A stretch of 64,000 nucleotides of DNA from Calycina herbarum (GCA_001414485.1 LLEY01000006.1:310001-374000); one strand, 5' to 3'. Counted from the stretch's first letter, positions 45,705-58,809 are shown. Notes: a model not told the origin generated them from the letters alone. Numbers and translations: made by a program.

Positions 45705-46532
45705 ATGGCAAATGTTAGATGGTAAATGAATAGACTTGGTCATTTATCGCCCAATATCTCCATCGGTATGTCGATTATCCTCAAGCTAGAGGTCGTCGAA
45801 TCTTGAAGAGTCAAGTGAACTAGTAAGTAGACTATCTGATTCCCCATCACGATTCGGGGAATTTCAGGAGTTCGCGAACATGGACAATAGCAGAACAATA
45901 ACAGAGAAAGTTTCGAAAATCTCTCGGAGAATAATGATACAGTAAGGTATTATGCCCGGCGAGGATTAGCTCATGAAAGAGCTACGCTAACAACCTCTCA
46001 GCTCACTCTTTCTCAGCTCAACACCAAAACCCAATACAAGTCATCCTTTCCTCCAAAAACCAAGTGGCCGAAGGAAACGATTGACGATGTACTAGTCCCC
46101 AAGCAGAGAAATTAGCGAGATCAACAAAATGTTTTCTTCCTCGCGAATGTCTCATTCTACACGCTTCTCGACATTCCTGCCAAGATCTATTCCACGTCCA
46201 CTCTACATTTTCAAGTCTTTCTACGTGTTTCAGCATTTCAGAAGACGGCAGTTGTTGGCAGTTGCCAGTCACCGTGTAACTTGTCGCTTGTCGTTGTGGT
46301 CACAACATCAAGCCGTCATCAAAGCAACAAGGCACTGAGGAATGTAGTTGCGAAACACATGAAAATGAAAGAGGTTGATATTGATATCTATAAGATAATG
46401 ATATTTCTCAATACTCTCTCTTTTTTCTCTTCAAGCTTCCCTCCCGGTGGATCGGTTCGACATCCCTCGCCAAATTCACATTCGACAACCCCTTTTCCTT
46501 TTTCGTTTATTTTTTTACAAAAAGATCTCAAG
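45705..46532. other. Intergenic
   Basis: 828 bases with no convincing gene; the last 150 bases include a pyrimidine-rich leader before the CAP protein start. Confidence 0.5.
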
Positions 46533-47497
46533 ATGCAGATCTCCACACTCCTTAACTTACTTTTTCTCACCACTGCAGTGCAAGCAACTGCCATCCGTCG
46601 TCGAGCGGATATAGGTGGTTACGCCCGTGGTTTGGCAGCCGCTGGACTCGGTCTCAACTGGGACGACATAGTCAATGACCTGGGTAGTGATGACTTAGGT
46701 GATGGCTTCGTCTTCCCATTTGGCGTAAGCAACAACAGAAGACCTGCGCCAGTACGACCTGCGCCAGTAACACGCCCACGAACCACCTCAAAACCACCAG
46801 TCAGAGCAACATCAACAAAGGTCGCTTTGGCAGCTACAACCTTGAAACCGTCTACCAAACCCGCGACGACTAGCAAGCCTGCTTCATCGACGGCGGGAGG
46901 AGCAAATGCTGCGTATACGAGTGTTGCATTGGAACGACATAATATCCATCGACGAAATCACTCGGCTCCGGATATGGTTTGGAATGCTGAATTGGCGGGG
47001 TACGCGAAGACGGTCGCTGATAGCTGTAAATTCGCTCATGATTTGTTTGTCTACCCTTTCCCTCTCCCCTTTCCCCTTTCCCTCACTAACTCCCCTCTCT
47101 TAGAACACCAGGCGGAGGAGGCTACGGCCAAAACCTCGCAGCAGCCGGCTCCTCCGACCCCTCTCTTTCATCAAAAGACCCCAAAATCTACCTCGCCCGC
47201 GGAATCACAAACCAATGGTACAACTCGGAATTCGCCCCCTTCCTACCATCCTACTACAGACAAGCGACTCCTGATATGTCCAATTTCAAGGCTTGGGGAC
47301 ACTTTTCGCAGGTCCTTTGGAAGGGGAGTAACCAGGTGGGATGTGCGACTTCTTATTGTGCGCCGGGGACGGTCTTTGCGGCGCCTTTTGGGAGTTGGTA
47401 TACGGCTTGTGATTATAGGGGCCTGGGGAATGTGGGGGGTCAGTATGGGAATAATATTGGGAGTCCGCTGGGACGTCCTACTGTTACTGCGCCGTGA
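46533..47497 (+). CDS. Secreted CAP/PR-1-like protein, 301 aa
   Basis: Two exons, 46533-47044 and 47104-47497, separated by a 59-nt intron with a GTTTGT donor and a CACTAAC branch site. The signal peptide is MQISTLLNLLFLTTAVQATA, followed by a possible dibasic processing site (IRRRAD). Residues of about 65-120 are a Pro/Thr/Lys-rich linker with RPAPV repeats, likely O-glycosylated. The CAP domain follows (about 125-290). It has the first His in ALERHNIHRRNHSAP, the second in CKFAHDLTPGG and the CAP1 signature GHFSQVLWKGSNQVGCA; Cys pairs lie in CATSYC and YTACDY. The usual NYDPPGN-type CAP2 motif is replaced by ACDYRGLGN. Fungal relatives (Pry proteins) bind sterols or fatty acids outside the cell, and some act on plant hosts. 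Confidence 0.9.
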
Positions 47498-50400
47498 GCT
47501 GGGGGAGGAGAGATGGTTCCTTTTGAAGTTGTGATTGTGGGAGGGTTTTATTCTTGGAGGGGGTCTTTTTTTGTCTTGTTGTGATTGGGAAATGAGAGGG
47601 GGTTTTGCAACGGGTTTCTTGGTTGGGGTGGAAGGAATGATGGGTTTTGGGCCTGGGATTTTTTGAATTGGCGTTTTTTGGATGGGAAAGGGGGGCATGA
47701 AAGGGAGGGTTGGGTAAGGTTAGTGGGTATACATGGCGCACACCAAATTGGGTTATGGGATATGGATTCAATTGGCTTGGGTCGGAGCGCGATTTGGGGT
47801 TCTATACTAAAGTATATCTGGTTATGGGGCGTAGTGTAGCGATGAAAAACAAAGACTTGTTTTGTCTGCCTACATACACGGAAGCGTGTCATGAGAGATT
47901 GATTCACTTTGACAAATATGCCGAGACTCCAATTGTCGGGTGATAAAGCTGGTATAGAGAAATTGATATAGCTGGAGTATTGGTGACACTTTCTACCAAT
48001 TCCTCGTTCTGTGGTATTGGGAAGTGTTTGGAACATGACCAGGTTCTCCTGCGTACATAAGCATGAGCGCGGTGGACACGACGTGAGTCGAGGCTTGCCT
48101 TGGGAGTAGAGAGGAAAAGGCATGGCAGGAGCGATGCGGGCTCTTTTAAGTAATGGAGGAAGGGACGTTTCAATGTTGACGACTTTTAAGCACAACCCAC
48201 TCAACTGGGATTTCAAATTGAATCATTGCAGCGTCACTACACCAATTCTACAACGTTTTCGCTTCTTTTGGAGTCCGAACACCTTTTTGTAAGGAGAGGT
48301 CGTGGTTTACTTGAAATTAATGTTTCTTGGTATTTTGGACTGATGTTGAAAAGGGGATTAAAAATGTCTGGCTTCCCTTTTGTTTCATTTTGTACTGTAG
48401 GAAAGTGAGTCGAGGCTGAGTTGATTGGCTGGAATATTTTGGGAGGGCAGGAGCGAGGGGTCAGATCTGGCCAAGCAAAGAAGGATCGATGGATGTCGAC
48501 GAATTCCTAACGCCCTGAACGTGGCCCGAAAATGGGTCAAAGAAGGTACAGCAGGATTCCTATTCAAATTTATGTTCTTCTCTTCCATCTCAACATGATG
48601 AAGGGTTCATACGGCAATTTGCGACTAAGCCTCTTCACAATTATTCTAAACTTGTAACTCTATATTTGACTTCTATCTCGAATGCAACTAGTCGACACTT
48701 CAGTCGCTGTAGTCATCGAGTCTAATTAAGGGAATTGTCTTTAGCTGGTTATGTACTTCTAGATGGCGCCACCACCTGCCTTGTTACCATGCAATTGCTC
48801 TACCTCGACGATAACGACTGTGGGGGAGATTTTGTTATAAAAGAAGTCTTTATAGCTATGCGACGATGGGAAGTGTTGAATCCGCAACTGGCGTCTTTTG
48901 GAAATAGGAAACTTGGCAGAATATGGTTTGTGAGATGTGCTGAGAGGGAAAGTATTGATTAGGTAGTAAAGAAGAAAGAGTGTTGAAGGAATAGAAGGCA
49001 GATGTATTTCTTGACGAGATATGTGAGCTGGGAATGAGAGGAACACAGGGGAGGAGAGGGGATTTGTGTTAGTGTACATGAAAGGAAGCTGCGGGGTACG
49101 TTGGAAAAAGAAGTTGAGAGGGGGAGCGACTTGACAACCCGATTGGAAGGAACGGCTTGGACCAGGGGCGCTGTTCTAGTTGAGAGTCAGGGCCTTCGAA
49201 CTTTCTTGAAGGGGAAAGAGCGAGTTGGTCGTGACTTCGTTTTTGCACCTTGAGGCCAACGGATCCCAAGGTTGCTTCAACTAGGAATCCGCTCTTTATC
49301 GTCCCATTAGCAATGGTACGGTGCCAAAAAGAACGAAAAGAAGAAATTTGCACAAACACTTCATTTCAAATGCAAAATGGGGTTTGGTGAGAAGTTTGAA
49401 ATGGCCGAGGCTTGGTTGAGAGTGCGTTGTCTTTTTTTGTGGGAGGGCCGGAGCAAACTCTCCTCTATTTTGGGCTAAGCACCTTAAGGAACGTTGTTGA
49501 TCACTTTATAAATGCGATGCCACCTCCCTGAAACCCTGTAATTTGAGATTGGAGATTGGAGCGTCGAAGAGCCTCCCTCGGGGGAGAATTCGAAAAGCTC
49601 CTGTCTCTGCAGCATAGCTAAGGAGCTGACGGATGGAATCTGGGATAGTGTAATAAGATATTTTTGGCCAAGTGGTTTGTACCTAATTAATTGTTTGAGT
49701 ATGGCAGGAGGAGGAAGATCGTTGGGGGTGAGTATTAAAGAAGTGTCGAGGGGGAGAGGATGGAGACGGAAGCTGTACTTCATAGGGAGAAATGAAGTAG
49801 GGGCGAAGACGGAAGAGAAGCACGGAGCGACTTCGTGTCTTGTTGACATGGAAGGAACCATTTGAACCCGTTTTTTCTCTTTTTTGTACCTTCGTGGATA
49901 GGAAGGTGCGAGTTATTAGTCGTTTAGCACCTGGACTCCACAAACACACGTTCGTCGTACCATCCTTCGACTCAACTGCAAAACTCTTGAAACCCGCTTC
50001 TTTATCGCCATCTTCAAGCAAGCTCCCCACCCGTCTTCATCCGTCTGAGGTGGGATCCAGAAGCTCTCGCCCCCTCACCGCGTTTTCATGAAGTATCTCT
50101 GAAGATTAAATGAATCACTGCCCACATTTCTGTTGATTCCTCTGTTTCAATACAAATTAACTGGGTTGTCAGCTCTTATTAATCAAAAAGAAAGATCCCC
50201 CCTCAAAGTTCTTGGAAATCTCAAGAAAGGAAGCTAGAAGTTTCCAGTGTTTTCAGTTGGTTTCTCGTATGAAGTCATTGGGCTATTAAGTTTGGTACCT
50301 TTCGTTGAAGGTTGAAGTGTGAAGGAGGCAACTTCTACCTCGATGCAACTACAACCACTTATTGAAAAGTTATAAGACTTGCTATACTGATTCAAGACGG

Positions 50401-51331
50401 CTCTAGTGATTGATTGGAATTTGATATAGTTTTACAGTTTTTCTTACCCAAAGAGGTCGAGGCTTCCAGAGTGCCACGTGCGAAGAACCAAACGTTTCCC
50501 GGAGGTATCTCCGTAAATGACGCTAGCAAATTCAAAGCCATGGGCCCACGGAGTAACGGACTATCCAACTGTCCAGTAAAATCAAGCTGTTCACTATTTG
50601 TGACCAGTCGACATTTTTACTTCGAGATACTTGGTATGAGTTTCTGAAAGTCGGAACACCTTTTTTTCCAGCCCGCTGAAAACAACTTTTGGGTTCTCGA
50701 AAACTCGTATCGATAGCTCCTCAAAACGACACTAGGCATCAATTTCATAGCAACATCGTCGAACCTCGGCGGAGTCGGCACTTAGAAGGCCATATCTCAA
50801 GTATTAATTTTCCTGCCATCCTGTTATCAGGTCTCCATCATCACATGCAAACTTGCAACATTCCTCTCTAGCGCCATATAGACTGTGCCTTGCATCCTCA
50901 GACCTTTATGTCATTCTGCCATCGCAGTTTTCTATGGGTTTATTCATTGCCAAGCTAGGTTACCATTGCTTTCCTGTGGTGTCACCCAGAGTTCCTCGGG
51001 ATTGGATAGGTTAATGAATATCCATGTTCGGGATTTGCAAACTTGGATGCAATTATTCATCGCCCCGCATGCCAAATGTGCTGTTCCCCGCAGGTTATGG
51101 CGAATTGGCATCTGGATTCGGAGCCATGCTTTTGTCACTATGCATCCCATCGATCGGTTTCCTCCGCCTCCCCGCTCGAAATGTTCTCTCTGCCTCATAT
51201 TCAGACACTCTTCTCTATCTAATTTTTTACTTTGTAACTTTTGTTTATTTACTCATTTGTTCCATGATTGAATTGACCTTTCACCTTCTGCAATTTCACA
51301 CTCAGTTCTCAAATAATACGTCTTTACGCGA
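47498..51331. other. Gene-poor stretch, 3.8 kb
   Basis: The longest non-repeat region without a recognisable gene. Several ORFs of 60-220 codons exist, including a minus-strand one at 47548-48216, but none has domain, signal or splice support. No tRNA, long repeat or transposon end was recognised. The right part is the promoter of the bHLH gene. Confidence 0.5.
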
Positions 51332-52292
51332 ATGGAATCCTCTAGGATGTCTAATCCGAGCATCCGAGAAGAGGTAAGTTCCTTGTATTTACTCTATATA
51401 CCGAATGATCAACCTAAAAATGACACAGGATCAATATCAACACTCAACGCTGAGTCGGCCTCTAATTTCTTACGATCAGTTCAACGTTGCCTTTGGTGGA
51501 GCCGAGTGGGATATCCCAAACTTAGATACAACAACCTGGTCGAGTTCCGGACACACACTTTCTCCAACCTCGACTCTTTATAGCCCAAAAAACATCGAAT
51601 CAGGAAACCCATTCGATCTCAGTTTTCAAGAAACTCATCTGGGAACCTCGCCTAGTATTTCATTCGTCAAGAATGAAATATTCAGTGATTCCCCTCTCGC
51701 CTATCCCATGACTGAATCACTCGGATTATCAGACCCAACAGAAACTGAAAATTGGAAGGATATACCACCAGTCCCATTCCCAGAACAACAAAGATCCACG
51801 AGTAACATTCCCTCGCCCACGACCGCCCCTAACACGAGCCGAATACTACAACCAACCCCTCAACCCAAACCACAAAGCAGACCCATCCGAACCCGATCTT
51901 CCAAAAAATCCTGCATCCCAACACCGCCTCCACCCAAGCGCAAAGCCACATCTCAAACCACAAAATCATCTAAATCTCGTTCCTCTCCGTCCCCTTCAAT
52001 ATGTGAAAACACTATCGGTCGAATGAACCATAATTTAATCGAGAAGAAATACCGCAATAGATTGAATCGACAATTCGACACCCTTCTCTCCATTCTTCCT
52101 GCTAGTAAGGCGTTGAATGATGAAGCAGAGGAAAGTTCGGCGAAGAGAATTAGTAAGGCGGAAGTTTTAATTTTGGCCAAGGAACGGATTAAGACTCTAG
52201 AGAGGGAGAATAGGGAGATTTATGAGGAGAGGGGAAGGTTGAAGAAGAGTTTGGATGAGTTGCAGATGGCTTGTGATTGTGATGGGCAGTAA
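51332..52292 (+). CDS. bHLH transcription factor, SREBP type, 301 aa
   Basis: Two exons, 51332-51373 and 51429-52292; the 55-nt intron has GTAAGT...CACAG ends and keeps frame. The first exon encodes only MESSRMSNPSIREE. The middle is Ser/Pro/Thr-rich, followed by a basic stretch (PPPPKRKATSQTTKSSKSR). The bHLH domain (about 213-273) reads NHNLIEKKYRNRLN in its basic region, a loop with acidic residues, then AKRISKAEVLILAKERIKTL. The Tyr in KKYR, where most bHLH proteins have Arg, is the mark of SREBP-type factors and lets them bind sterol-response elements as well as E-boxes. A leucine-rich coiled coil follows. Unlike true SREBPs it has no membrane segments, so it would be constitutively nuclear. 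Confidence 0.9.
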
Positions 52293-52974
52293 GAATCTGT
52301 CGGATAGAGTTGAAAGGGAGAGAGTGTGACAACGATGAAAAGTTTAGCTTGCAAATGGATTTTGGGAGGAGTTGAGGAGAAGTGGTAATAGGAGGTAATT
52401 GTTAGGACGTTTTGTGAGAGATGATAGGGTCTGATGGTGGTGAAAAGTTTAGCCTGTAAATGGAGTGTGGGGGTGATTTGTGATGTAGGATGGCAAGTAT
52501 TGCTTGAGCGTTTCAGTTGGATACCCTGCAAGGAAGGTCAATTGGAGAGATAAGGCGGGTTTTAGGAGTGAAAACCAGATCTTATATCTAATTTAAGAAG
52601 TTACTCCTTCTCATACTCTTAATAATATACCTCTTCTGTCGAACCTATGTACCTTCAACGAGCACGCTTAATTTACTTATCTAGCGAGTAAACTTCGGCC
52701 CTGTAAGAACGTTACCATTCCAAGATGAGTCCTTATGTTGAATGTCTTTTCCACAACGAGCGAGAAAGGCTTTTCATATTACTTTGAAAAATCTCCCGTA
52801 GAAGAAAATAGTGACAAAAACAAAAGAAGATAGTTCTCCAAATTAAAACGACTATTCTTAGTAGCATTCTCTGTCCTAAAATTTGAGTTTAAAAATCGAA
52901 GTATTTATAATATGACGATATTTATCACTTAAGCATCGGCTTAAGTTGCTCGAGTAGAGTAATAGGCTATTAAT

Positions 52975-53320
52975 GACTCTAGTAACTTCACTTATTCAAC
53001 TTAATTATTCTAAGTAGTTTAAATAATTATTTAAACAAACGAATTTCTAGAGATAATAATAAAGTATAATCGTCGTAACTTCACTTATCTATTTCAATTA
53101 TCTTAACATGTTTATCTGATTTATTCAAACAAGCGAAGTTGTATAACATATACAAATTACAATTGTCGTAACTTCACTTCCTTATTTCAATTATTCTAAC
53201 TGTTTTAAATAATTGATTTAAATGAAATATATAAACTATAATAGTCGCAACTTTACTTATTTATTTCAATTATCTAAACCGGTTTGAATAATTTATTTAT
53301 ATAAACGATTATATGACATA
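52975..53320 (+). repeat. Tandem array of about 85-95-bp AT-rich units
   Basis: The motif GTCGTAACTTCACTT followed by TTTCAATTAT and AAC...TTTAAAT recurs near 52982, 53075, 53166 and 53247. The copies have diverged. A further unit continues beyond the MITE at 53752-53875. Confidence 0.7.
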
Positions 53321-53751
53321 ACGTGGTTTATCAGCGAGTCGATCATATCACCGAGTCGATCACTAAAAATACATACAAAAAACGTCTGTGCAACCCTAGT
53401 AAAAATCAGTAATTCTTAATAAAAATTAATAAAATTAAAAACCTTACTTTATTACTATATATGTAAATAATATTAGAAATCTTAGATACTAACTAATTAT
53501 AATAGCTAAGTTATTAAAGAAATTAAAAAAAATCTATGAATACAGGGGTAATTTTAAGCGAATCGTTAGTTATAGCTAGTAAGCGTTTAAAAATTTCAAT
53601 ATTACTTATTTATATAGTAATAAAGTAGATTTTTTAATTTTATTAATTTTTATTAAGAATTACTGATTTTTACTAGGGTTGCACAGACGTTTTTTGTATG
53701 TATTTTTAGTGATCGACTCGGTGATATGATCGACTCGCTGATAAACCACGT
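53321..53751. mobile_element. 431-bp MITE with about 143-bp terminal inverted repeats
   Basis: Starts ACGTGGTTTATCAGCGAGTC and ends in the mirror image; the two arms agree almost perfectly for about 143 bases. It is flanked by TA at 53319-53320 and 53752-53753. Each end contains a doubled GAGTCGATCA motif followed by CACTAAAA, the same arrangement as the ends of the pogo-like element at 4729-6555. No coding capacity. It sits inside the tandem array, whose unit resumes directly after it. Confidence 0.9.
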
Positions 53752-53875
53752 TATATTAATTACAATTGTCGTAACTTCGTTTAATTGTTTCACTTACCTT
53801 AACTTGATCGGATAACTTATTTATATAAACAAGTTTCTTATATAACACTGAACTACAATCGTCGGAAAATTACTC
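53752..53875 (+). repeat. Last unit of the tandem array, split off by the MITE
   Basis: Reads ATTACAATTGTCGTAACTTC and continues as the units left of the MITE do, ending near CTACAATCGTCGG. Confidence 0.65.
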
Positions 53876-54528
53876 AAGAATTTTAGTTTCCACAATTGTC
53901 TTAGACAATTTAATCAAAGGACATGAACTTACATGTGTAGCTTGTAAATTAGCCAACATTCACAAGTTAGCAAATCACAATCAAGAATAGCATCAACACA
54001 AGCATCAATTTTAAAATTTTTCTCATTCCCTACCCACTACTTCTACATCAACAACAAAAGGCTCAGCTAGCTCATCCCATCGATTCAATTCATTCCATTC
54101 GAGAAACCCAGCCAGCCAGCCACAGCAGAGTTATCCAGCCCGTGAGAGCCATCACCACAAGAATATCTAGCCACAAGCATAGAAAAAGAAGAAAGCCAAC
54201 CTGGAACCCCATAACCCTAGCCAGTCCATCCATATTCCATTCCCCTCTGTTGAAAGAAAGCCAATCTGAAGAATTAAGAGAAGAAAACAAACGCCATTTG
54301 CTAATGCAGGGTATGCGCAAAAACATGAGAAAACCAAATTGCCCCAAACGCCCAACCAACCGAACCAGCCAAACCAAAGCAGACCGAACCCAAAGCAAAT
54401 GCATCCCCGGGCCCATTCCCTATCATCTGTCCGGAGAGAGCCCACAACAATCTGAACAAGAAACGAAAAACACAGCAGGCCGTATCCATCTTAAGCCCTT
54501 ACTCATGGGTAGCAGCAGTCGTCATGAA

Positions 54529-57500
54529 TCAATAACTGATACCCCCCTCATCATCATCGTCATCAAATTCATCCACACCATCATATACCGCACCATTGCC
54601 CAATCCATTTCCGTCTCCATTCAGGCCCAGCTCCACCTCATTCGTCGGCGAACTCTGATTACTGCTGTACTCCTTCTGAATCGCCTGGAAGTATCTCTTC
54701 AAAGACTTCAACCCCCTCAAGAACCCCTTATCCGGAAGTTCAGGGTGTCTCGGTGGACAAGGACGATCATTCGATCGCAAATCCTCCTTGGTAACACAAT
54801 TCGCAAAATCGGCGATCTTGAAATCGATTCCCTTCTTTCGGCTTGTAGGACCTTCCTTCTCGGTCGTCGTAGTACAGTCCGTATCCACATCTGAGACATC
54901 CTCCGTGTCCCCATCATAGAACATCAACAGGCTCGCAGCGTAAAACCGGTAGCCAACAAGACTGCGGATGAGCACTTCGAGTTGCCGCAATTTATGAAGG
55001 ATAGCTGGAATATGACGCAGAACACTAGAGTAATCAACTCCATCGTACAAAAAGCGCGTGAGAGCATCTTGGAACTCTCGTCCTGCTTTGAGGTCACGGC
55101 CAAAGTATTTGTCTTGGAAGATGTAGGTCTGGCTTTTGACGTCCCACACTTGTAATCCACAAAGTCGCACACCAAGCTCTTTGGAGGTTGTTGCCTCGCA
55201 TTTTTGACGTTGCGACAGTTGCTTCTTCTCGTTGGCCTCTACCCCATATTGACGTGTACCCATCTTGAGATCCATAATGCAAGGTCTTTTCATGCCAGCA
55301 GTCAAGTCCTCCAGTAAGAGGAAATATTCAACACGGGAGCCTGATGGGGTTTGTGCTTCCTTTGGGTTCACAGGTCGGGGAATGTCGAGATACTGTGCTG
55401 GGACAACATTGCCCGAAGCGGCCATTGGATCTGTGGTATTTTGGCTTGATGACTTTAGCTGGGGAGATGGCTGAACGATTTCCGTTGCTTGCTTTTCCGA
55501 TTCGGTCTTTTTGATATCCGTCGTCAGAGTGGCAGTCGTCGCACTAAGAGGCTCTGGATCCATGGTGAAAACATCCTCTTCGGCATCTCCCTTGTAACCT
55601 GCATCGTCGGCCTCTTCAAAGTATTTCAAATTACCACGCCCGTCTTCCACCTTGTCAGGTTTGCGTCGAAGGCCACCACTAGAGTATCGTCGCTTCGGCT
55701 TCTTACTCACCCCACCTTGACTGTTGTGAGATATTTCTGGTTCCGGGGCACTGGTGCCTGCCTTCCCCTCAAAGTCCAAATCTGAATCTTCGCCTCCTGA
55801 AACCTTGCCGGTTGATTGTTCCTCTGGCTGCTCCTGTGACTGACTAGTCGAAGCGTTCCGTCGTCGTGCAGCCTCCGTCTTTAGAACCCGTCGCCGAATG
55901 GACTCCTCTGGCTGTGCCGGCATTTGGGTACCCTGGGCTGTCTTGAGACTCGATTCGGAATTTGACGGCCTGAGGTTTTGCTTGTGGCGATGCGGCAAAG
56001 AGCGCTGTTGTGATGCGGGACGCTTGTGACGGTGAATGGGAATAGGCTGTTGCAAGAATGCCTCGCCAAAGACTTCATTTCTCAACTTCTTATTGACAGT
56101 GGTGGCGCCCCAACTCGCTGCATGTTTGTCAGACAACGTCGGTCTAAAGGTAAACTCAGTCTCGGGTAACGGAGGCTGCGTCTGGGAAGTTTGGGGTTGG
56201 TCCCGAACTAGCTTCAACAAGGCAGCGGTGTCGCTTTTGGACCTATGTTGCGAATCAATCGCACGGGGATGGGGTTGAAGGAAGCTCGTAGGGATGATGT
56301 GTCTATTGTTTGCAAAAGTAACAGTCGGAATTGGCACGGAGGAAGATTTGATAGATTGACTAATCATTCTCGTGTGCTCGGGATGACCACCAACAGAATG
56401 ATGGCGATTGATATCAGCACCGACGGGTTGCCCATTACTTTGCTCTTGAGAACCCACTGCCGAGGCCACACCTTCTCGATCTGCAGCTGCATCCTGAGTG
56501 TCTTTTCTGTAAGATCTGCGCCGGTTTTGCTTCTCAAATGTGACGTTTAAAACACCAATGTACCTAGTATGGAAATGTTAACATGCGTTGTCTTGATTGA
56601 ATTTCGCTTATTCGCAAGGCAACACAACAGGCAACCACCGCAGGATATTAGGTGGAGGTGGAGGTACTTAGCTAGCATTGCTGCATGGTAAACAAATTAA
56701 ATATTTACAGGAAGGAAAGACAACAACGTACCTAGGCAAGAAATTCAATAAACGGGGATGGTAACGTTCAACTTGTTCATAGAACTCGTTCTCACGATTG
56801 TTTAGTTGTTTACAGACCGCGCGCTTGGAAAAACGCCACATGGTAGTATGGCCCCCAACCTGATGTTTGTAGGGGATTAGCTCAATCGCCTCGAGGGGCT
56901 GTTTTGGCGCGGGCTGCGGTTGTTGGGTGTCAACCTGAACATGGCCAGGTGCCTTCTGCCGATTAGCCTTGCCGACGACGCCTGTTCCTGCGCCCGTCTT
57001 TAGCGATCCTGTTGGTGTGAGATCGGGGTCATCAGTCTCGTCCCCTGTCATCGAACAGGAGCCATCATCATGGGATTGTGATTGTGATTGTGGTTCTTGG
57101 TCATGGTCAGCAGTAGCCTCATACACTCCCACAGATGGAGTGACACCGCTTGGTTCCTTGTCAATGATTTGTGGCACACGAATCCCGCCTTGCGATTTGG
57201 CATCTTGACCAATATATTGTCTGTCTACTTCATACGATGGTACCTCATGTTCTTCCAGCCATTGTTGCGAATTTGTTCTTTCCAGCTTGTCCTGGTCATG
57301 CGATCTCCGAAGTTCACTGGCGCCGAAATCTTTCGTCGTTCTTTCGGGAGACTCGTGCGGCGTTTGGTGAGGCACGAAAAGCGCCGAGGAAATTTGCTCC
57401 TCGCCCGAATCGTCCTCCTCATCCACGCTCTTGGTCTGCGTCAATTCGCCTCCATCATCATGGCTGTCGCCCTCGTCTACAATATCGTGGTGTCGGTCAT

Positions 57501-58809
57501 CCAGAGAGCGGTCGCCTGCATCTTCGCACTTGGATCTCTCCGACTCTGTAACCGGAATGCTTCCAGAAAAAGACGAACCTTTCTCAGCTCCCGGCGTCAG
57601 GTTATGGTGCTTCCTAATTTCCGCGAGCAATTGTGTGGGCATCCGCTGCAACGAGCCTCCTAGAGTTGGCTCGCTTGAAAGTTCAGGGTCGAAATATCCA
57701 TCTACTGTTCCACCCGACGTAGACGCCCCAGTGGGCTTTGCACTCTCCTCCTGCGTTTGTTGGACCAAGTCTTCTTCTTGCTCAAGTGGCGAGGGCAATG
57801 GTTCGCCGCTCACAGATTTCAGTCCCTGGACGATGGTCGTCTTTTCTCGCGCGTGTGTACCTTTTCCTTCGCGGTGCTTCCCTTGCTCATGATCACCAGT
57901 TGATCTGACTTGGGATTGGTTACCATCCTTTGAGCGGCCTCGATTCTTTGGCTCGCGTCTCGTTGGTTTTTCCTCCGGTAGACCTTCTTTGAAGAAACCC
58001 AAACTATGACTGGTTTTTCTGCTGCGATTGTTATGTTCCACCCCCGCCAGCGCCTCGGTGATGGATTTTTCGACTTGTCCACCATGATCATCTTTTCCTC
58101 CTTGGTTGCCAATGGACCATGTTTTTTCTGCTGCTTTATTTTGATGTGGCGCGTCCCTCCATAACCGATATTCTGCCCGAGGTCCCTCGATCGGTATATT
58201 GCTTGATATGGGGTCGTCGGTTGCAGGGGATTGTGGTGGAGGGGTGGTCATGCCCGTATCGCCAGCGTTTGTAGAACATGGACCTTTGGGTACTTGCTGC
58301 ACTCTCTTCTCCTTCTCTGTGCGCTCCAAAGATGTTCCTCGACCTCGCACTCGACTGTATAGCTGCCGCGGATTGGAGATCAGTGCGTCGAACCCGTCTT
58401 GGTCTCGAAAGACGAACTCGGTGGCGTTGGCCCTGGGAGTAGTTCCTCCACTGGCAGTGGTTCGCAGATGGGATAGAGAAGTGGGAGCCATCATGGCCAT
58501 GTTTGATACAGGTGTCTTGTTACTTCCTTCAGTATTCGCTCGTCGAAGCTCCCATTGTCTTTCGATTGGGAATTTTGGAAAGGGAGTAGCACCGAATTGA
58601 GGAGTGGTTTGGGGGTGAGACGGCGCAAAGGGTCCCGAGGGACTGGCCGCCAGTGCTTGTGTCAACAACGAGGTAGGCTTAGGTTGAGAAGGGGGAGCTG
58701 CCATGCCATTGTGTTTCTCCTTGGAGGCATCCTGGCTGCTTTCTTGATCTTGTACTGGCCTCACCTGCGCGGTGGAGGCGACAGGGTCAGGCACAGGGAA
58801 GCTGGACAT
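54529..58809 (-). CDS. KCS1: Inositol hexakisphosphate kinase, KCS1-like, 1370 aa
   Basis: Two long exons, 56732-58809 and 54529-56563, separated by a 168-nt intron (GTACGT...ACTAG) that keeps phase and rebuilds the sequence [20 protein letters not shown], conserved near the start of the kinase domain. The start is ATG at 58809 ([13 protein letters not shown]). The first 650 residues are disordered, Ser/Gln/acidic. The kinase begins at about 655 ([20 protein letters not shown]). It carries a long disordered insert (about 720-1080) and then the IPK signature [14 protein letters not shown] (about 1120) and the metal-binding IADFAN (about 1290). The product phosphorylates IP6 to the pyrophosphate IP7, which signals phosphate status and stress. 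The C-terminus is acidic ([10 protein letters not shown]). Symbol assigned by family; SPX-linked partners are not in the window. Confidence 0.9.

Larger units (their letters stand above)
52293..54528. other. Intergenic with an AT-rich repeat island
   Basis: Between the bHLH gene and the 3' end of the kinase gene. The centre (about 52.9-53.9 kb) is AT-rich and carries a tandem array and a MITE; the rest has no convincing gene. Confidence 0.6.

Noticed and set aside
47548..48216. 222-codon minus-strand ORF in the gene-poor stretch
   Set aside because: Composition is Pro/Ser/Thr-rich antisense of low-complexity sequence, overlaps the 3' flank of the CAP gene, and has no domain, signal or splice support.
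54142..54894. 250-codon plus-strand ORF at the end of the kinase gene
   Set aside because: Largely antisense to the C-terminus of the KCS1-like gene, which has strong family motifs; no recognisable features.
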